A DNA stretch of 64,000 nt from Georgenia satyanarayanai (GCF_009193135.1 NZ_VUKC01000016.1:1-64000), one strand, 5' to 3'; shown: positions 48,505 through 60,809, counted from the stretch's first letter. The notes: a model not told the origin generated them from the sequence alone. Numbers and translations: made by a program.

Positions 48505-49980
48505 TCAGGGGAGGGGCCAAGTGTGGACCGGGGCGCCGCCGTGCATCGCACGGACGTAGTCCGCGAGCATGAGGTGCAGGGCGTCGCGGCGGTCCTTGCC
48601 GCGCGCCTCGTAGGCCTTGACGGCCTCCACCTGCCAGGTGGCGCCGTTGCGCCGCAGGCGGGCGCGCGCCTCGATGATGTCGAGGTACTTCCCCGCGACC
48701 GGGCCGTCGACGCCGAGCCGCTCCAGGCCGCGTGCGGCCATCGGCAGCAGCGTGTCGAGGACCAGCTCGGTGCCGGACACCTCACCGAGACCCGGCCAGT
48801 ACAGCCGGGCGTCGATGCCGTAGCGGGCGGCTGCCCCGAAGTTCTCCCGCGCCGCGTCGAAGGACATCCGTGACCACAGCGGCCGCTCGTCGGTGACGAG
48901 CTCGACGACCATCCCGTAGAAGAAGGCCGCGTTGGCGAGGGTGTCGACGACGCTCGGCCCGGCGGGCAGCACCCGGTTCTCCACCCGCAGGTGCGGGCGG
49001 CCGTCCTGGACGTCGTAGATGGGCCGGTTCCACCGGTAGACCGTCCCGTTGTGCAGCCGTAGCTCGGCCAGCGACGGCGTGCCCCCGGCCGCGAGGACGG
49101 CGGCCGGGTCCTCGTCGCTGCTCACGGGCAGCAGCGCGGGGAAGTAGCGGACGTTCTCCTCGAAGAGGTCGAAGATCGACGTGATCCACCGGTCCCCGAA
49201 GAACACCCGCGGCCGCACCCCCTGGTTGCGCAGCTCGACCGAGCGGGTGTCGGTCGCCTGGAGGAACGTCTCCACACGCGTCTCGGCCTGGAGGTGGTGG
49301 CCGAAGAGGAAGGGCGAGTTGGCGCCCATGACGAGCTGGGGGCCGGCGAGCAGCTGCGAGGCGTTCCAGTAGTCGGCGTAGCGCCGGGGGGTCACCTGGA
49401 GGTGGAGCTGGGTGGAGGTGCACGCGGCCTCGGCGATGATCGAGTCCATCGTCAGTGACAGCGGCTCCGGGCCGCCGATGCGTAGCGTGATGTCCTCGCG
49501 CCGCGAGTTCATGATCGCCTCGTCCAGCGCGACGTAGCGGTCGCTGTCGGTGAACCAGCCGCGCCCGGCGGGCGGCGCCGGCAGGGTCGGCAGGATCCCC
49601 ACCATGACGAGCTCGGCGCCGGCGTCCCCGGCGCGGTCCCGTGCGCGGTTGAGGTTGCGCCGCAGCGCCGCCTCGAGCTGCTCGAGGGACTGGCCGTCGA
49701 TGCGCCGCGGCTCGACGTTGAGCTCGATGGTGAACTTGCCCAGCTCGGTCTGGTAGAGCGGGTCGGCGATGCGCTCGAGCACCTCGGCGTTGCGGTGGAA
49801 GGGCCGCATGTCCGGGCCGGCGAGGCCGAGCTCGATCTCCAGCCCGGTGCGCCACTCGTCCTCGACGAAGACGCCCGCGTCGAGCATCGCCTCGAGCGTG
49901 TCCAGGCACCGGCGGACCTTGGCGCGGTACTTCGCGTGGTCCGCGCGCGTGAAGGTCGTCCCGGAGATGTCCTCGCCCAC
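48505..49980 (-). CDS. Glutamate-cysteine ligase family 2 (GCS2-like) carboxylate-amine ligase
   Basis: The 491-residue protein has the GCS2 pattern: GLEIELGLAG near residue 50, TIELNVEPRRIDG, IIAEAACTSTQLHLQV, GANSPFLFGHHLQAETRVE and LRVENRVLPAGPSVVDTLANAAFF. Family members join glutamate to amines or cysteine; some actinobacterial ones are annotated as EgtA-like but nothing here shows ergothioneine genes. GTG start at 49980. Divergent from the metallophosphoesterase gene, with about 90 bases between. Confidence 0.8.
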   Translation of the reverse strand: MGEDISGTTFTRADHAKYRAKVRRCLDTLEAMLDAGVFVEDEWRTGLEIELGLAGPDMRPFHRNAEVLERIADPLYQTELGKFTIELNVEPRRIDGQSLEQLEAALRRNLNRARDRAGDAGAELVMVGILPTLPAPPAGRGWFTDSDRYVALDEAIMNSRREDITLRIGGPEPLSLTMDSIIAEAACTSTQLHLQVTPRRYADYWNASQLLAGPQLVMGANSPFLFGHHLQAETRVETFLQATDTRSVELRNQGVRPRVFFGDRWITSIFDLFEENVRYFPALLPVSSDEDPAAVLAAGGTPSLAELRLHNGTVYRWNRPIYDVQDGRPHLRVENRVLPAGPSVVDTLANAAFFYGMVVELVTDERPLWSRMSFDAARENFGAAARYGIDARLYWPGLGEVSGTELVLDTLLPMAARGLERLGVDGPVAGKYLDIIEARARLRRNGATWQVEAVKAYEARGKDRRDALHLMLADYVRAMHGGAPVHTWPLP

Positions 49981-50068
49981 GCCTGCACCCTTCTCTCGAC
50001 GTCGCTGGTGAGCGAACCACAAGACGCGCCGCTCGGCACGTGCTCGCCGCTGAGCGACAATGGTGGGG

Positions 50069-51958
50069 ATGGACGACGACGAGCAGGGCGGGACGCCCCG
50101 GCAGCGGTGGCCGTGGTGGCACCGGCAGACGACGACGACGCGACGCGTCATCCGCACCAGCCTCCTTCTCCTCGCCACGGCGCTCGTCTCCGGTGTCGTC
50201 GGCGTGCTCACCGCCTCGACCGACTCCTCCCTCGGCCCGCACGTCGCCCACTACGAGATCACCGCCCAGCACGAGATCGTCGTCGACCTCGGACCGCTCG
50301 GCGCGGTCCTCGTCGACTCCCCGATGCCGTGGCCCCTCGGCGTCGAGGTCGTGGTCCAGGAGATCCCGGCCGAGCTGGCGGCCGTGCCGGCCAGCCCCGC
50401 CACCGGCCTGGCCGGTGACCTCGCCGCCTACGCGCAGGTCGTGTCCCACCCCGACGCCGTCATCGCCGACGCCGTCGCCGCCCTGGTCCGAGACGCCCTG
50501 GGCCGCGCGGCGATCGTCGCAGGGTCCGTCCTCCTCGTCGTCGCCGGAGCGCGGCTCGCCTCCCGCGGCCTGCTGCGCCGCGAGGTCGCCCACGCGCTGC
50601 GCCGTCCGGGAGTGGCGCCGCTCGCCGCCGTCGTCGTCGTCGCGCTCGTCGCGGTGCCCACGGCCATGACCGTGCGCGACCGTCCCGCGCCGGGGACGAC
50701 CATCGGTGCGCTCGCCGGCACGCCGATGGAGAACCTGCGGATGACCGGCCGGATGGCCCAGATCATCGACACCTACGGGGGCTACCTCGTGGAGGCCTAC
50801 GAGGAGAACGAGGCCTTCTACGCCTCGGTCACCGAGAACCTCGAGGCCGCCTACGCCCAGGACCGTGCGCCCACCCGTCCGCCCGGCATCCCGATCGTGA
50901 GCCCTGCACCGACCGACACCGCCACGGACGACGCTGCCCCCGCCGACGCCTCCACCGGCACGGACGCCCCCGCTGGCGACGACGCCGCGACCGGCACGGA
51001 CGCCCCCGCTGGCGACGACGCCGTGACCGGCGACGACGTCCCCACCGACGCCCCCACCGGCGCCGACGCCCCCACCGACGACGCCACCGCCGCCCCCGCC
51101 GCGGACACGGCCACCGCACCGCCCGCGCGGGTGGAGCCGGTGACCTTCCTGCTCGTCAGCGACCTCCACTGCAACGTCGGGATGGCCTCGGTCATCGCGA
51201 CCGCCGCCCGGCTGAGCGGGGCGAGCGCGCTCCTCGACGCGGGCGACACCGTGATGAGCGGCACGGCGGTTGAGTCCTACTGCGTCAACGCCTTCGCCGG
51301 CGAGATTCCCGACGACGTCCCCATGGTCGTGTCCACCGGGAACCACGACTCCGTCATCACCGCGGAGCAGATGCGCGACGCCGGGTACGTCGTCCTTGGT
51401 GGGGACGTCGTCGAGATCGAGGGCGTGCGCATCCTCGGTGACACCGACCCCACGCTCACCGCCGTGGGTGAGGGCACCCGGCCCGAGCGTGACGAGTCGG
51501 TGCCGGAGATGGGGGAGCGGCTCGCCGAGGAGGCCTGCTCCGCCGACCGGGCCGACCTCCTCCTCGTCCACGACCCCCGCGCCGCACTGCCCGCACTCGA
51601 GCAGGGCTGCGTGCCGCTCGCACTGTCGGGACACTGGCACCGGCGCGTGGGGCCCGAGGTCCACGGCGCCGGCACGCGGTACGTCAGCGCGAGCACCGCC
51701 GGCGCGTCCGGCGGCGCGACCGTCGGGCCGCTCAACGGCCCCGCGGAGATGACCGTGCTACGGGTCGACGCGGCCAGTGGCCGCCCCCTCGACTACCGGG
51801 TGGTCACGGTCGGCACCGACACCACCGTCGCGCTGGGGCGCTGGTACCGCTTCCCCGACCCTGCTGACTCGGTGACCGTGAGCGGCGATACTGGGACGAC
51901 CGGGCCCAGCGAGGACCCGACCGACGCGGGGCAGACCGCGGGAACGGAGCGCAGATGA
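50069..51958 (+). CDS. Membrane-anchored metallophosphoesterase
   Basis: The 629-residue protein has one N-terminal membrane helix (about 28-48), an extracytoplasmic part, a second helix pair near 155-205, a low-complexity Asp/Ala/Pro/Thr linker with two copies of a GTDAPAGDDA unit, then a calcineurin-like phosphoesterase domain: VSDLHCN, LDAGDTVMSG, STGNHDS, LVHDPRA and LSGHWHR. ATG 50069 is chosen (GACAAT seven bases upstream, leaderless pattern); ATG 50060 is possible. It overlaps the VKOR gene by four bases. The extracellular substrate is unknown. Confidence 0.82.
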   Translation: MDDDEQGGTPRQRWPWWHRQTTTTRRVIRTSLLLLATALVSGVVGVLTASTDSSLGPHVAHYEITAQHEIVVDLGPLGAVLVDSPMPWPLGVEVVVQEIPAELAAVPASPATGLAGDLAAYAQVVSHPDAVIADAVAALVRDALGRAAIVAGSVLLVVAGARLASRGLLRREVAHALRRPGVAPLAAVVVVALVAVPTAMTVRDRPAPGTTIGALAGTPMENLRMTGRMAQIIDTYGGYLVEAYEENEAFYASVTENLEAAYAQDRAPTRPPGIPIVSPAPTDTATDDAAPADASTGTDAPAGDDAATGTDAPAGDDAVTGDDVPTDAPTGADAPTDDATAAPAADTATAPPARVEPVTFLLVSDLHCNVGMASVIATAARLSGASALLDAGDTVMSGTAVESYCVNAFAGEIPDDVPMVVSTGNHDSVITAEQMRDAGYVVLGGDVVEIEGVRILGDTDPTLTAVGEGTRPERDESVPEMGERLAEEACSADRADLLLVHDPRAALPALEQGCVPLALSGHWHRRVGPEVHGAGTRYVSASTAGASGGATVGPLNGPAEMTVLRVDAASGRPLDYRVVTVGTDTTVALGRWYRFPDPADSVTVSGDTGTTGPSEDPTDAGQTAGTERR

Positions 51959-52662
51959 GCCAGCAGCAGCGGGCAGGGGACGTCACCGCGGACGACGACG
52001 CCCTCACCGACGACGAGCTCCTCGCCGAGGAGGAGGCCCTCGCTGCCCTCGACCCCGCCCGTCCCACCGAGCACCAGCTCGCCGGCGGTGGCAACCGCGG
52101 CCTGGCCTGGCTCCTCACCATCGGTGGTGCGCTCGGCACGTGGGCCTCGGTCATGCTCATCCTGTCCACGCAGAAGCTCCTGCGTGACCCGGACGCCGCG
52201 CTCGGCTGTGACATCAACCCCCTCATCGGCTGCGGGAAGTTCGTCCTGTCGTGGCAGGCGTCGGTGCTCGGCCCGCCCAACGCCGTCCTCGGGACGATCG
52301 GTTTCGCGGTCGTCACCGCCACCGGCGTCGCGCTCCTCGGCGGTGGCCGGCTCCCGCGCGTCTACTGGGTGCTCCTCATGGCCGGCTCCGTCCTCGCCGC
52401 CGTGTGGATCACGTGGTTCCAGTACCAGGCCTTCACCAACCTGCGCGGCCTGTGCCCCTACTGCCTCGTCGTGTGGGCGGTGACGATCCCGATCGTCGTC
52501 AACGTCTGGGCCCGCGGCCTCCAGGGCCGCCACCTGCCTGCCCCCGAGGGCCTGCGACGCTTCCTCGTCCAGGACCGCGCCCTGGTCATCACGGTGTGGT
52601 ACGCCGTCGTCCTCCTCCTCATCGGCGTCGTCTTCTGGGACCAGTGGATGCTGATCCTGTGA
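51955..52662 (+). CDS. Vitamin K epoxide reductase (VKOR) family protein
   Basis: The 235-residue membrane protein has an acidic N-terminal tail and about five helices. The loop cysteines lie in LGCDINPLIGCGKFV and the active-site CxxC in RGLCPYCLVVWAV. Actinobacterial VKOR reoxidises a DsbA-like protein, replacing DsbB in disulfide formation outside the membrane. It overlaps the metallophosphoesterase upstream and the DtxR gene downstream, so the three are one transcription unit. Confidence 0.93.
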   Translation: MSQQQRAGDVTADDDALTDDELLAEEEALAALDPARPTEHQLAGGGNRGLAWLLTIGGALGTWASVMLILSTQKLLRDPDAALGCDINPLIGCGKFVLSWQASVLGPPNAVLGTIGFAVVTATGVALLGGGRLPRVYWVLLMAGSVLAAVWITWFQYQAFTNLRGLCPYCLVVWAVTIPIVVNVWARGLQGRHLPAPEGLRRFLVQDRALVITVWYAVVLLLIGVVFWDQWMLIL

Positions 52663-53342
52663 GTCAGCTGCCCACCTCGAACGTCACCCAGGACTACCTC
52701 AAGGCGATCTACGCCGCGGTGGAGTGGGGCGGGCCCGCCACGAGCGTCAGCGCGCTGGCAGCCCGGATGGGGGTCTCGGCGTCCACCGCCTCGGAGACCG
52801 TCCGGCGCCTCGCGGACGAGGGCCTGGTCCACCACGAGCGGTACGGCGGCATCTCCCTCACCGGCCGCGGCCGGCAGGCGGCGCTGGCGATGGTGCGCCG
52901 TCACCGCCTCATCGAGACGCTCCTCGTCGAGCACCTCGGTTACGGCTGGGACGAGGTCCACGACGAGGCGGAGGTCCTCGAGCACGCTGTCTCCGACCTC
53001 CTCGTCGAGCGGATCGACCGGCTCCTCGGACACCCCGTCCGCGACCCGCACGGCGACCCCATCCCCACGGTGGGTGGGGAGGTCACCCTGCCGCCCACCC
53101 GTCCGCTCGCGCAGACCCCGGCGGGGGAGGGCGGCCGGGTCGTGCGGATCTCCGACGCCGAGCCACAGGTGCTGCGCCACCTCGCCGAGGTCGGGGTGAG
53201 CCTGGACGCGCACGTCGCCGTCGTCGAGGCCCGGCCCTACGTCGGGACGACGCTCTTCACCGTCACCCCGCCCGGGGAGTCCGAGGGGGACGCGGTCGAG
53301 CTCGGCGACCCCGCCGTCGCCGCCGTGTGGGTCACCGCCTGA
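52659..53342 (+). CDS. DtxR/IdeR-family metal-dependent regulator
   Basis: The 227-residue protein begins at GTG 52659 in overlap with the VKOR gene. It has the DtxR winged helix (TQDYLKAIYAAVEWG; SALAARMGVSASTASETVRRLADEGLV), the metal-site helix region HRLIETLLVEHLGYGWDEVHDEAEVLEHAVSD and a C-terminal SH3-like domain (VRISDAEPQVLRHLAEVGVSL). The E-H-x2-D arrangement is of the iron- or manganese-sensing type. Its targets are unknown; no metal uptake genes are adjacent. Confidence 0.9.
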   Translation: MSQLPTSNVTQDYLKAIYAAVEWGGPATSVSALAARMGVSASTASETVRRLADEGLVHHERYGGISLTGRGRQAALAMVRRHRLIETLLVEHLGYGWDEVHDEAEVLEHAVSDLLVERIDRLLGHPVRDPHGDPIPTVGGEVTLPPTRPLAQTPAGEGGRVVRISDAEPQVLRHLAEVGVSLDAHVAVVEARPYVGTTLFTVTPPGESEGDAVELGDPAVAAVWVTA

Positions 53343-53346
53343 GCCG

Positions 53347-53811
53347 TCAGAGGTGGCGCTGGGCGGTGCGCAGCTTGTGCGCCAGGTGCTGCAGGGTGCG
53401 CAGCTCGTCCTCGTCGAGCGCCCCACCGACGTAGCGGCGGATCGAGCGCACGTGGTGGCGACCGATCTCCCGCTGCAGCCGCAGCCCCTCCTCGGTGAGC
53501 GCGACGACGACGCCGCGGGCGTCACCCGGCACCGCCCGCCGCTCGAGGAGCCCCCGGGCACTGAGGCGGTCGACCATGCGGCTGAGGCTGGGCTGGGACA
53601 GGAGGATGAGCGCGGCCAGGTCGCGCATCCGCATCGCCCGGTTCTCACCGAGGCTGAGCTGGAAGAGGACGTCGTACTCCCGCGAGGTGAGCGGGGCGAA
53701 GTCGTCGCCGGCCTCGAAGCGCCGCATGAGGGTCACCTGGGCCCGGAAGAGCTCCTCCCACGCCTCGGCGGCCGTCCGCGTGGAGGTTCCGCGCTCGTCC
53801 TGTGCTGGCAC
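53347..53811 (-). CDS. MarR-family transcriptional regulator
   Basis: The 154-residue protein has the MarR pattern: LTSREYDVLFQLSL, RMRDLAALILLSQPSLSRMVDRLSARGLLERR and a wing with PGDARGVVVALTEEG. GTG 53811 follows GGGAG. It is convergent with the DtxR gene and divergent from the HIT gene, with no obvious exporter beside it, so its ligand and targets cannot be guessed. Confidence 0.88.
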   Translation of the reverse strand: MPAQDERGTSTRTAAEAWEELFRAQVTLMRRFEAGDDFAPLTSREYDVLFQLSLGENRAMRMRDLAALILLSQPSLSRMVDRLSARGLLERRAVPGDARGVVVALTEEGLRLQREIGRHHVRSIRRYVGGALDEDELRTLQHLAHKLRTAQRHL

Positions 53812-53858
53812 CTGCTCCCTTTCGTCCCACCGATCGTAGTGGTCGATACGCTGGCGCC

Positions 53859-54305
53859 ATGAGCACCGTCTTCAGCAGGATCATCGCCGGGGAGATCCCC
53901 GGACGTTTCGTCTGGGCCGACGACGAGTGCGTCGCCTTCACCACCATCGCCCCCGTCACGGACGGCCACGTGCTCGTCGTCCCACGTCAGGAGGTGGATC
54001 AGCTGACCGACGCACCGGACGGGCTCGTCGCCCACCTCGCGGTCGTCGCGGCCACGATCGGGCGCGCGCAGCGGGCGGCGTGGGACGCGCCACGCGCCGC
54101 CGTCATGGTGGCCGGTTTCGAGGTGCCGCACCTGCACGTGCATGTGCTGCCGGCGTGGGACGAGACTGCGCTGCGCCTGGACCGCGCCCGCCAGGACGTG
54201 GCACCGGAGGAGCTCGACGCCGCCGCGGAGCGGCTGCGCGAGGCGCTGCGCGAGGCCGGGCACGGCGCGCGCGTGCCCCGCTCGCTCACCTCCTCCGAGC
54301 TCTGA
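53859..54305 (+). CDS. HIT-family (histidine triad) nucleotide hydrolase
   Basis: The 148-residue protein has the HIT opening VFSRIIAGEIPGRFVWADDE, the PVTDGHVLVVPRQEV segment and the catalytic triad HLHVHVLP. Such enzymes hydrolyse AMP conjugates in the cytosol. TACGCT sits six bases before the ATG (leaderless). It ends 10 bases from the convergent helicase gene. Confidence 0.9.
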   Translation: MSTVFSRIIAGEIPGRFVWADDECVAFTTIAPVTDGHVLVVPRQEVDQLTDAPDGLVAHLAVVAATIGRAQRAAWDAPRAAVMVAGFEVPHLHVHVLPAWDETALRLDRARQDVAPEELDAAAERLREALREAGHGARVPRSLTSSEL

Positions 54306-54315
54306 GCGGCGCGCC

Positions 54316-57549
<3,234 letters not shown>

Positions 57550-57578
57550 CCGCCTACGGTAACCGCGGCCCCCGACAC

Positions 57579-58334
57579 TCAGATGCTGCGCCTCATCATC
57601 CTGATCCCCACCGTGAGGCCGACCGCCGCGAGCACCGCGGCCGCCAGTGCGCCCTGCCACACCGCGGCCTCCCCGAGCTGCCCGTTGAACAGCGCGCGCT
57701 CGGCCTCCACGAGGTAGGTGAGCGGGTTGAGCTGGGCGAGCACCTGCATCCACCGCGGTGCCGCCTCCAGCGGCAGCAGCATCCCCGAGAGGATCATGAG
57801 CGGGAAGATGAGCGCCTGCTGGACCGCCCAGAACATCCAGTCCCGCTCCCGGGCGGCGATGCCGAGGGAGTAGCTGAGCGCACCAAGGCCGATCCCGAAG
57901 GCCGCGAGCACGACGAGCCCGAGCGCCATCCCCGGCAGGTGGGGCCGGAAGCCGAAGATCGCGGCGACGAGCGTGATGACGACCGCCTGCACGGCCAGGG
58001 GCACCATCTCCTTGAGCGCCCGGCCCACCATGAGCGCCGAGCGCGCGACGGGCGTGACGAGCATCCGTTCGTGGGAGCCGGACTGGAGCTCGAAGAGGAG
58101 GTTGGACCCGGCCATCGCGGTGCCGAAGAGCGTGCTCATGACGATGATGCCCGGGACGAACCACTGGAAGGACTCGGCGAGCGGCAGGCCCGTCATCCCG
58201 CTGAGCAGCGGGCCGAAGAAGGCGAGGAAGACGAGGGGCTGGAGCAGGGAGAAGATGACGCTGAAGGGGTCGCGCAGCACCGGCCACAGCTCACGGACCA
58301 GGACGTTGCGGGTGTCGGTGACGACGGTGCTCAC
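57579..58334 (-). CDS. ABC-2 type transporter permease (DrrB-like)
   Basis: The 251-residue, six-helix ABC-2 permease has the DrrB features PVLRDPFSVIFSLLQPLVF, SLYG-type region GTAMAGSNLLFELQSGSHERMLVTP and the late helix LIFPLMILSGMLLPLE. GTG 58334 overlaps the stop of the ATPase gene. With it, it forms an export system of the daunorubicin-resistance type for a hydrophobic compound. Confidence 0.9.
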   Translation of the reverse strand: MSTVVTDTRNVLVRELWPVLRDPFSVIFSLLQPLVFLAFFGPLLSGMTGLPLAESFQWFVPGIIVMSTLFGTAMAGSNLLFELQSGSHERMLVTPVARSALMVGRALKEMVPLAVQAVVITLVAAIFGFRPHLPGMALGLVVLAAFGIGLGALSYSLGIAARERDWMFWAVQQALIFPLMILSGMLLPLEAAPRWMQVLAQLNPLTYLVEAERALFNGQLGEAAVWQGALAAAVLAAVGLTVGIRMMRRSI

Positions 58335-59380
58335 TGGGGGCCTCCGGGGGTGAGGGCGGGCTGGGCTGGGGTGTCGGCGTCGGCGGTGACCTGCTCCTCG
58401 CGCAGGCTGCGACCGGTCAGCCGGAGGAAGACGTCGTCGAGGGTGGGCTGGTGGAGCTCGGCGGCAAGGACCCGGTGGCCACCCGCCGCGAGGTCGGCGA
58501 GAAGTCCCGGCAGCACCCGGTCGCCGTGGTCGACGACGACGGCGTACCGCACCGCCGCGCCCTCCGGCGCCGCGACGGGCGTCTGCTCGACGTCGTCGCC
58601 GCGGGCGGCGACGCGGCGCAGGGTGGCGAGGGCGCCGGCGTCGGGGTGGGTGCCCACGACGGTGAGGACGATGCGGTCCCCGGCGAGGTTCGCCTTGAGC
58701 CGGGCGGAGGTGTCGTCGGCGATGAGCCGGCCCTGGTCGACGATCATCACCCGCTCGGCGAAGCGGTCCGCCTCGTCGAGGTAGTGGGTGGTGAGGAGCA
58801 GCGTCATGCCGTAGCGCTCGCGCAGCGTGAGGATGTGGTCCCACAGGTGGGACCGGGACTGCGGGTCCAGGCCGGTGGACGGCTCGTCGAGGAAGAGGAG
58901 CCGCGGGGCGGGGACGAGGCCCAGGGCGATGTCGACGCGCCTGCGCTGGCCGCCGGAGAGAGTCATCGTCGTGCGGGTCGCGAGCTCGGTGAGGCCGAGG
59001 ATCTCCATGAGCTCGTCGGCACGCCGGCGCCGCTCGACGCGGCCCAGCCCGTAGAAGGCGCCCTGGGAGACGAGCTCGTCGCGGACCCGGTAGTACTGGG
59101 CCGCGCCGTTCTTCTGGCCGATGTAGCCGATGGACCGACGCACGTCGGCCTGCTGCCTCGTGATGTCGAAGCCGCACACGGTGGCCTGGCCGCTCGTGGG
59201 CGGCAGGAGCGTGGTGAGCATGCGCAAGGACGTCGACTTGCCGGCCCCGTTCGGCCCGAGGAAGGCGGTGAGGGAGCCGGGCTCGACGTCCATCGTGAGG
59301 TCGCTGACCGCGACGACCTCCTCACCGCCCTTGCGGTGGAAGGTCTTGGTGAGCCCCTGGGTGCTGATGATCGGAGTCAT
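58331..59380 (-). CDS. ABC transporter ATP-binding protein (DrrA-like)
   Basis: The 349-residue ATPase has Walker A GPNGAGKSTSLRML, Q-loop IGYIGQKNGA, signature LSGGQRRRVDIALGL, Walker B LLFLDEPSTGLDP, H-loop TTHYLDEAD, and a C-terminal DrrA extension ending DDVFLRLTGRSL. ATG 59380. It lies directly across a perfect inverted repeat from a WYL regulator, which probably controls it. Confidence 0.92.
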   Translation of the reverse strand: MTPIISTQGLTKTFHRKGGEEVVAVSDLTMDVEPGSLTAFLGPNGAGKSTSLRMLTTLLPPTSGQATVCGFDITRQQADVRRSIGYIGQKNGAAQYYRVRDELVSQGAFYGLGRVERRRRADELMEILGLTELATRTTMTLSGGQRRRVDIALGLVPAPRLLFLDEPSTGLDPQSRSHLWDHILTLRERYGMTLLLTTHYLDEADRFAERVMIVDQGRLIADDTSARLKANLAGDRIVLTVVGTHPDAGALATLRRVAARGDDVEQTPVAAPEGAAVRYAVVVDHGDRVLPGLLADLAAGGHRVLAAELHQPTLDDVFLRLTGRSLREEQVTADADTPAQPALTPGGPQ

Positions 59381-59400
59381 GGCGAGGACGCTACGAGCCG

Positions 59401-59423
59401 ATGCGGCCAGATCCTGGCCGCAT
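59401..59423. promoter_or_regulatory. Perfect 10-bp inverted repeat between drrAB-like and WYL genes
   Basis: ATGCGGCCAG-ATC-CTGGCCGCAT (arms 59401-59410 and 59414-59423) lies 20 bases from each of the two divergent start codons and partly over the expected promoters. It is a strong candidate operator for the WYL regulator. Confidence 0.65.
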
Positions 59424-59442
59424 TGACCCGTAGATTGTCGCT

Positions 59443-60411
59443 ATGTCCGACCCCACCGCGCGGGCCCTGCGCCTGCTCTCGCTCCTGCAGACCCACCGGT
59501 CCTGGTCCGGGCGTGAGCTCCGGGAGCGGCTGGGGATCAGTGCGCGCACGCTGCGCCGCGACGTCGAGCGCCTGCGTGAGCTCGGCTACGAGGTCAGCGC
59601 CCGGCCCGGGCTCGACGGTGGGTACCGGCTCGAGGCGGGCAGCCGACTGCCCCCGCTCCTCCTCGACGACGACGAGGCCGTCGCCATCGCCGTCGGCCTG
59701 CGCGTCGCGGCCGTCCAGGGGCTGGGGGAGCACACCGCGCTGAGCGCTCTCGTCAAGCTCGAGCAGATGCTCGCCCCGCACCTGCGCCGGCGGGTGGCCG
59801 CGCTCCAGGAGTACGCGGTGCCGGCGGGTGGGCGGGGGAGGGCGGTGGACCCCGACGTCGTCGCCGAGCTGGCGCTCGCGTGCCGCGACCACGAGCGGGT
59901 CCGCTTCTCCTACGTCACCGGCCGGGACGTCGAGAGCTCGCGGCACGTCGAGCCGCACACGCTCGTGTCCAACGGGCCGCGGTGGTACCTCGTGTGCTGG
60001 GACCTCGAGCGCGAGGACTGGCGCACCTTCCGGCTCGACCGCCTCTCGCGGCTGCTGCGCACCGGAGTGCGGACCGCGCCGCGCGAGCTCCCCGTGGACG
60101 ACCCCTCCGAGCTGATCCTGGCGACCGACACGGACAGCCAGACCTACCCGCTCGAGGCGGTGGTCCACCTCGACCTCACCCTGGAGGAGATGCGTACGCA
60201 CTTCGGGGTCTGGTCCACCGGGGCCACGCCGAACGAGGCGGGAGGGACGGACTGGCCGGTGGCAGGTGGCTCGCTCGCCGACCTCGTCTACGGGCCGGCG
60301 TGGATCCCGCCCGACGTCACGTGGACCGTGAGCGGGACGGAGGAGACGGTGCGCGCCCTCGCCGCCTTCGGCAGGCGGCTCACCGCGGCGACCGAGGGCG
60401 CCGATAAATGA
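59443..60411 (+). CDS. WYL-domain transcriptional regulator (DeoR-type HTH)
   Basis: The 322-residue protein has an N-terminal HTH_11 (RALRLLSLLQTHRSWSG; LGISARTLRRDVERLRELGY), then a WYL domain (VRFSYVTGRDVESSRHVEPHTLV; RWYLVCWDLEREDWRTFRLDRLS) and the C-terminal WCX segment. TAGATT lies six bases before the ATG. Divergent from the DrrAB-like exporter, which it probably regulates in response to a bound ligand. Confidence 0.92.
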   Translation: MSDPTARALRLLSLLQTHRSWSGRELRERLGISARTLRRDVERLRELGYEVSARPGLDGGYRLEAGSRLPPLLLDDDEAVAIAVGLRVAAVQGLGEHTALSALVKLEQMLAPHLRRRVAALQEYAVPAGGRGRAVDPDVVAELALACRDHERVRFSYVTGRDVESSRHVEPHTLVSNGPRWYLVCWDLEREDWRTFRLDRLSRLLRTGVRTAPRELPVDDPSELILATDTDSQTYPLEAVVHLDLTLEEMRTHFGVWSTGATPNEAGGTDWPVAGGSLADLVYGPAWIPPDVTWTVSGTEETVRALAAFGRRLTAATEGADK

Positions 60412-60449
60412 GTGGCGCCCCTGCGAGGGCCCCTGGCAGGGTTCTCGTC

Positions 60450-60561
60450 ATGGCCAACCGACTGCTCGCGTAGCAGGCCTCGTCGCCGCTGGGATCCCGA
60501 CGACGAGGTCGCGCGATCCCTGCCCGGGCACCGGGCCATGCCGTCGTCCCCTCCGGGGGAC
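60450..60561 (+). promoter_or_regulatory. Structured leader with an 8-codon ORF
   Basis: A mini-ORF ATG...TAG (60450-60473, MANRLLA) is followed by possible hairpins: CCTCGTCG with CGACGAGG around 60478-60512, and GTCCCC (60546-60551) with GGGGAC (60556-60561). The CCCCT of the last hairpin could instead pair with the AGGGG Shine-Dalgarno at 60580-60584 of the next ORF. The arrangement is like translational attenuation but is unproven. Confidence 0.35.
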
Positions 60562-60590
60562 TCCACCACGAGAAGAGTCAGGGGTAAGTC

Positions 60591-60764
60591 ATGTCGTCCC
60601 TCATGCTCGGCGACATGTCCGCCAGCGCCATGGGAATGCCGCTCGCGGACTATGTCCACCTCCAGCGCCGTCCGGCCACCCGCGTCCTGCGGGCCCGCCG
60701 GGGACGCTGGGCGGGAGTCGGGCCGCGCGCGGTCGTGCGCAACGCGTCACTGCCACGCGTATGA
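60591..60764 (+). CDS. Small 57-residue protein, possible
   Basis: ATG 60591 follows AGGGGT at good spacing. The product is methionine-rich at the start (MSSLMLGDMSASAMGMP), then basic with seven arginines between residues 26 and 39. A near-perfect terminator begins 14 bases after the stop. No family is recognised. Strong initiation signal, compact size and own terminator argue for a real gene; lack of recognised homology argues caution. Confidence 0.5.
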   Translation: MSSLMLGDMSASAMGMPLADYVHLQRRPATRVLRARRGRWAGVGPRAVVRNASLPRV

Positions 60765-60777
60765 CCGCCCGCGCCCC

Positions 60778-60809
60778 GGGCCCGGCACGCTACGGCGTGC
60801 CGGGCCCTT
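60778..60809 (+). terminator. Strong hairpin terminator
   Basis: GGGCCCGGCACGC (60778-60790) and GCGTGCCGGGCCC (60795-60807) form a perfect 13-bp stem with a TACG loop, followed by TT. Confidence 0.85.
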
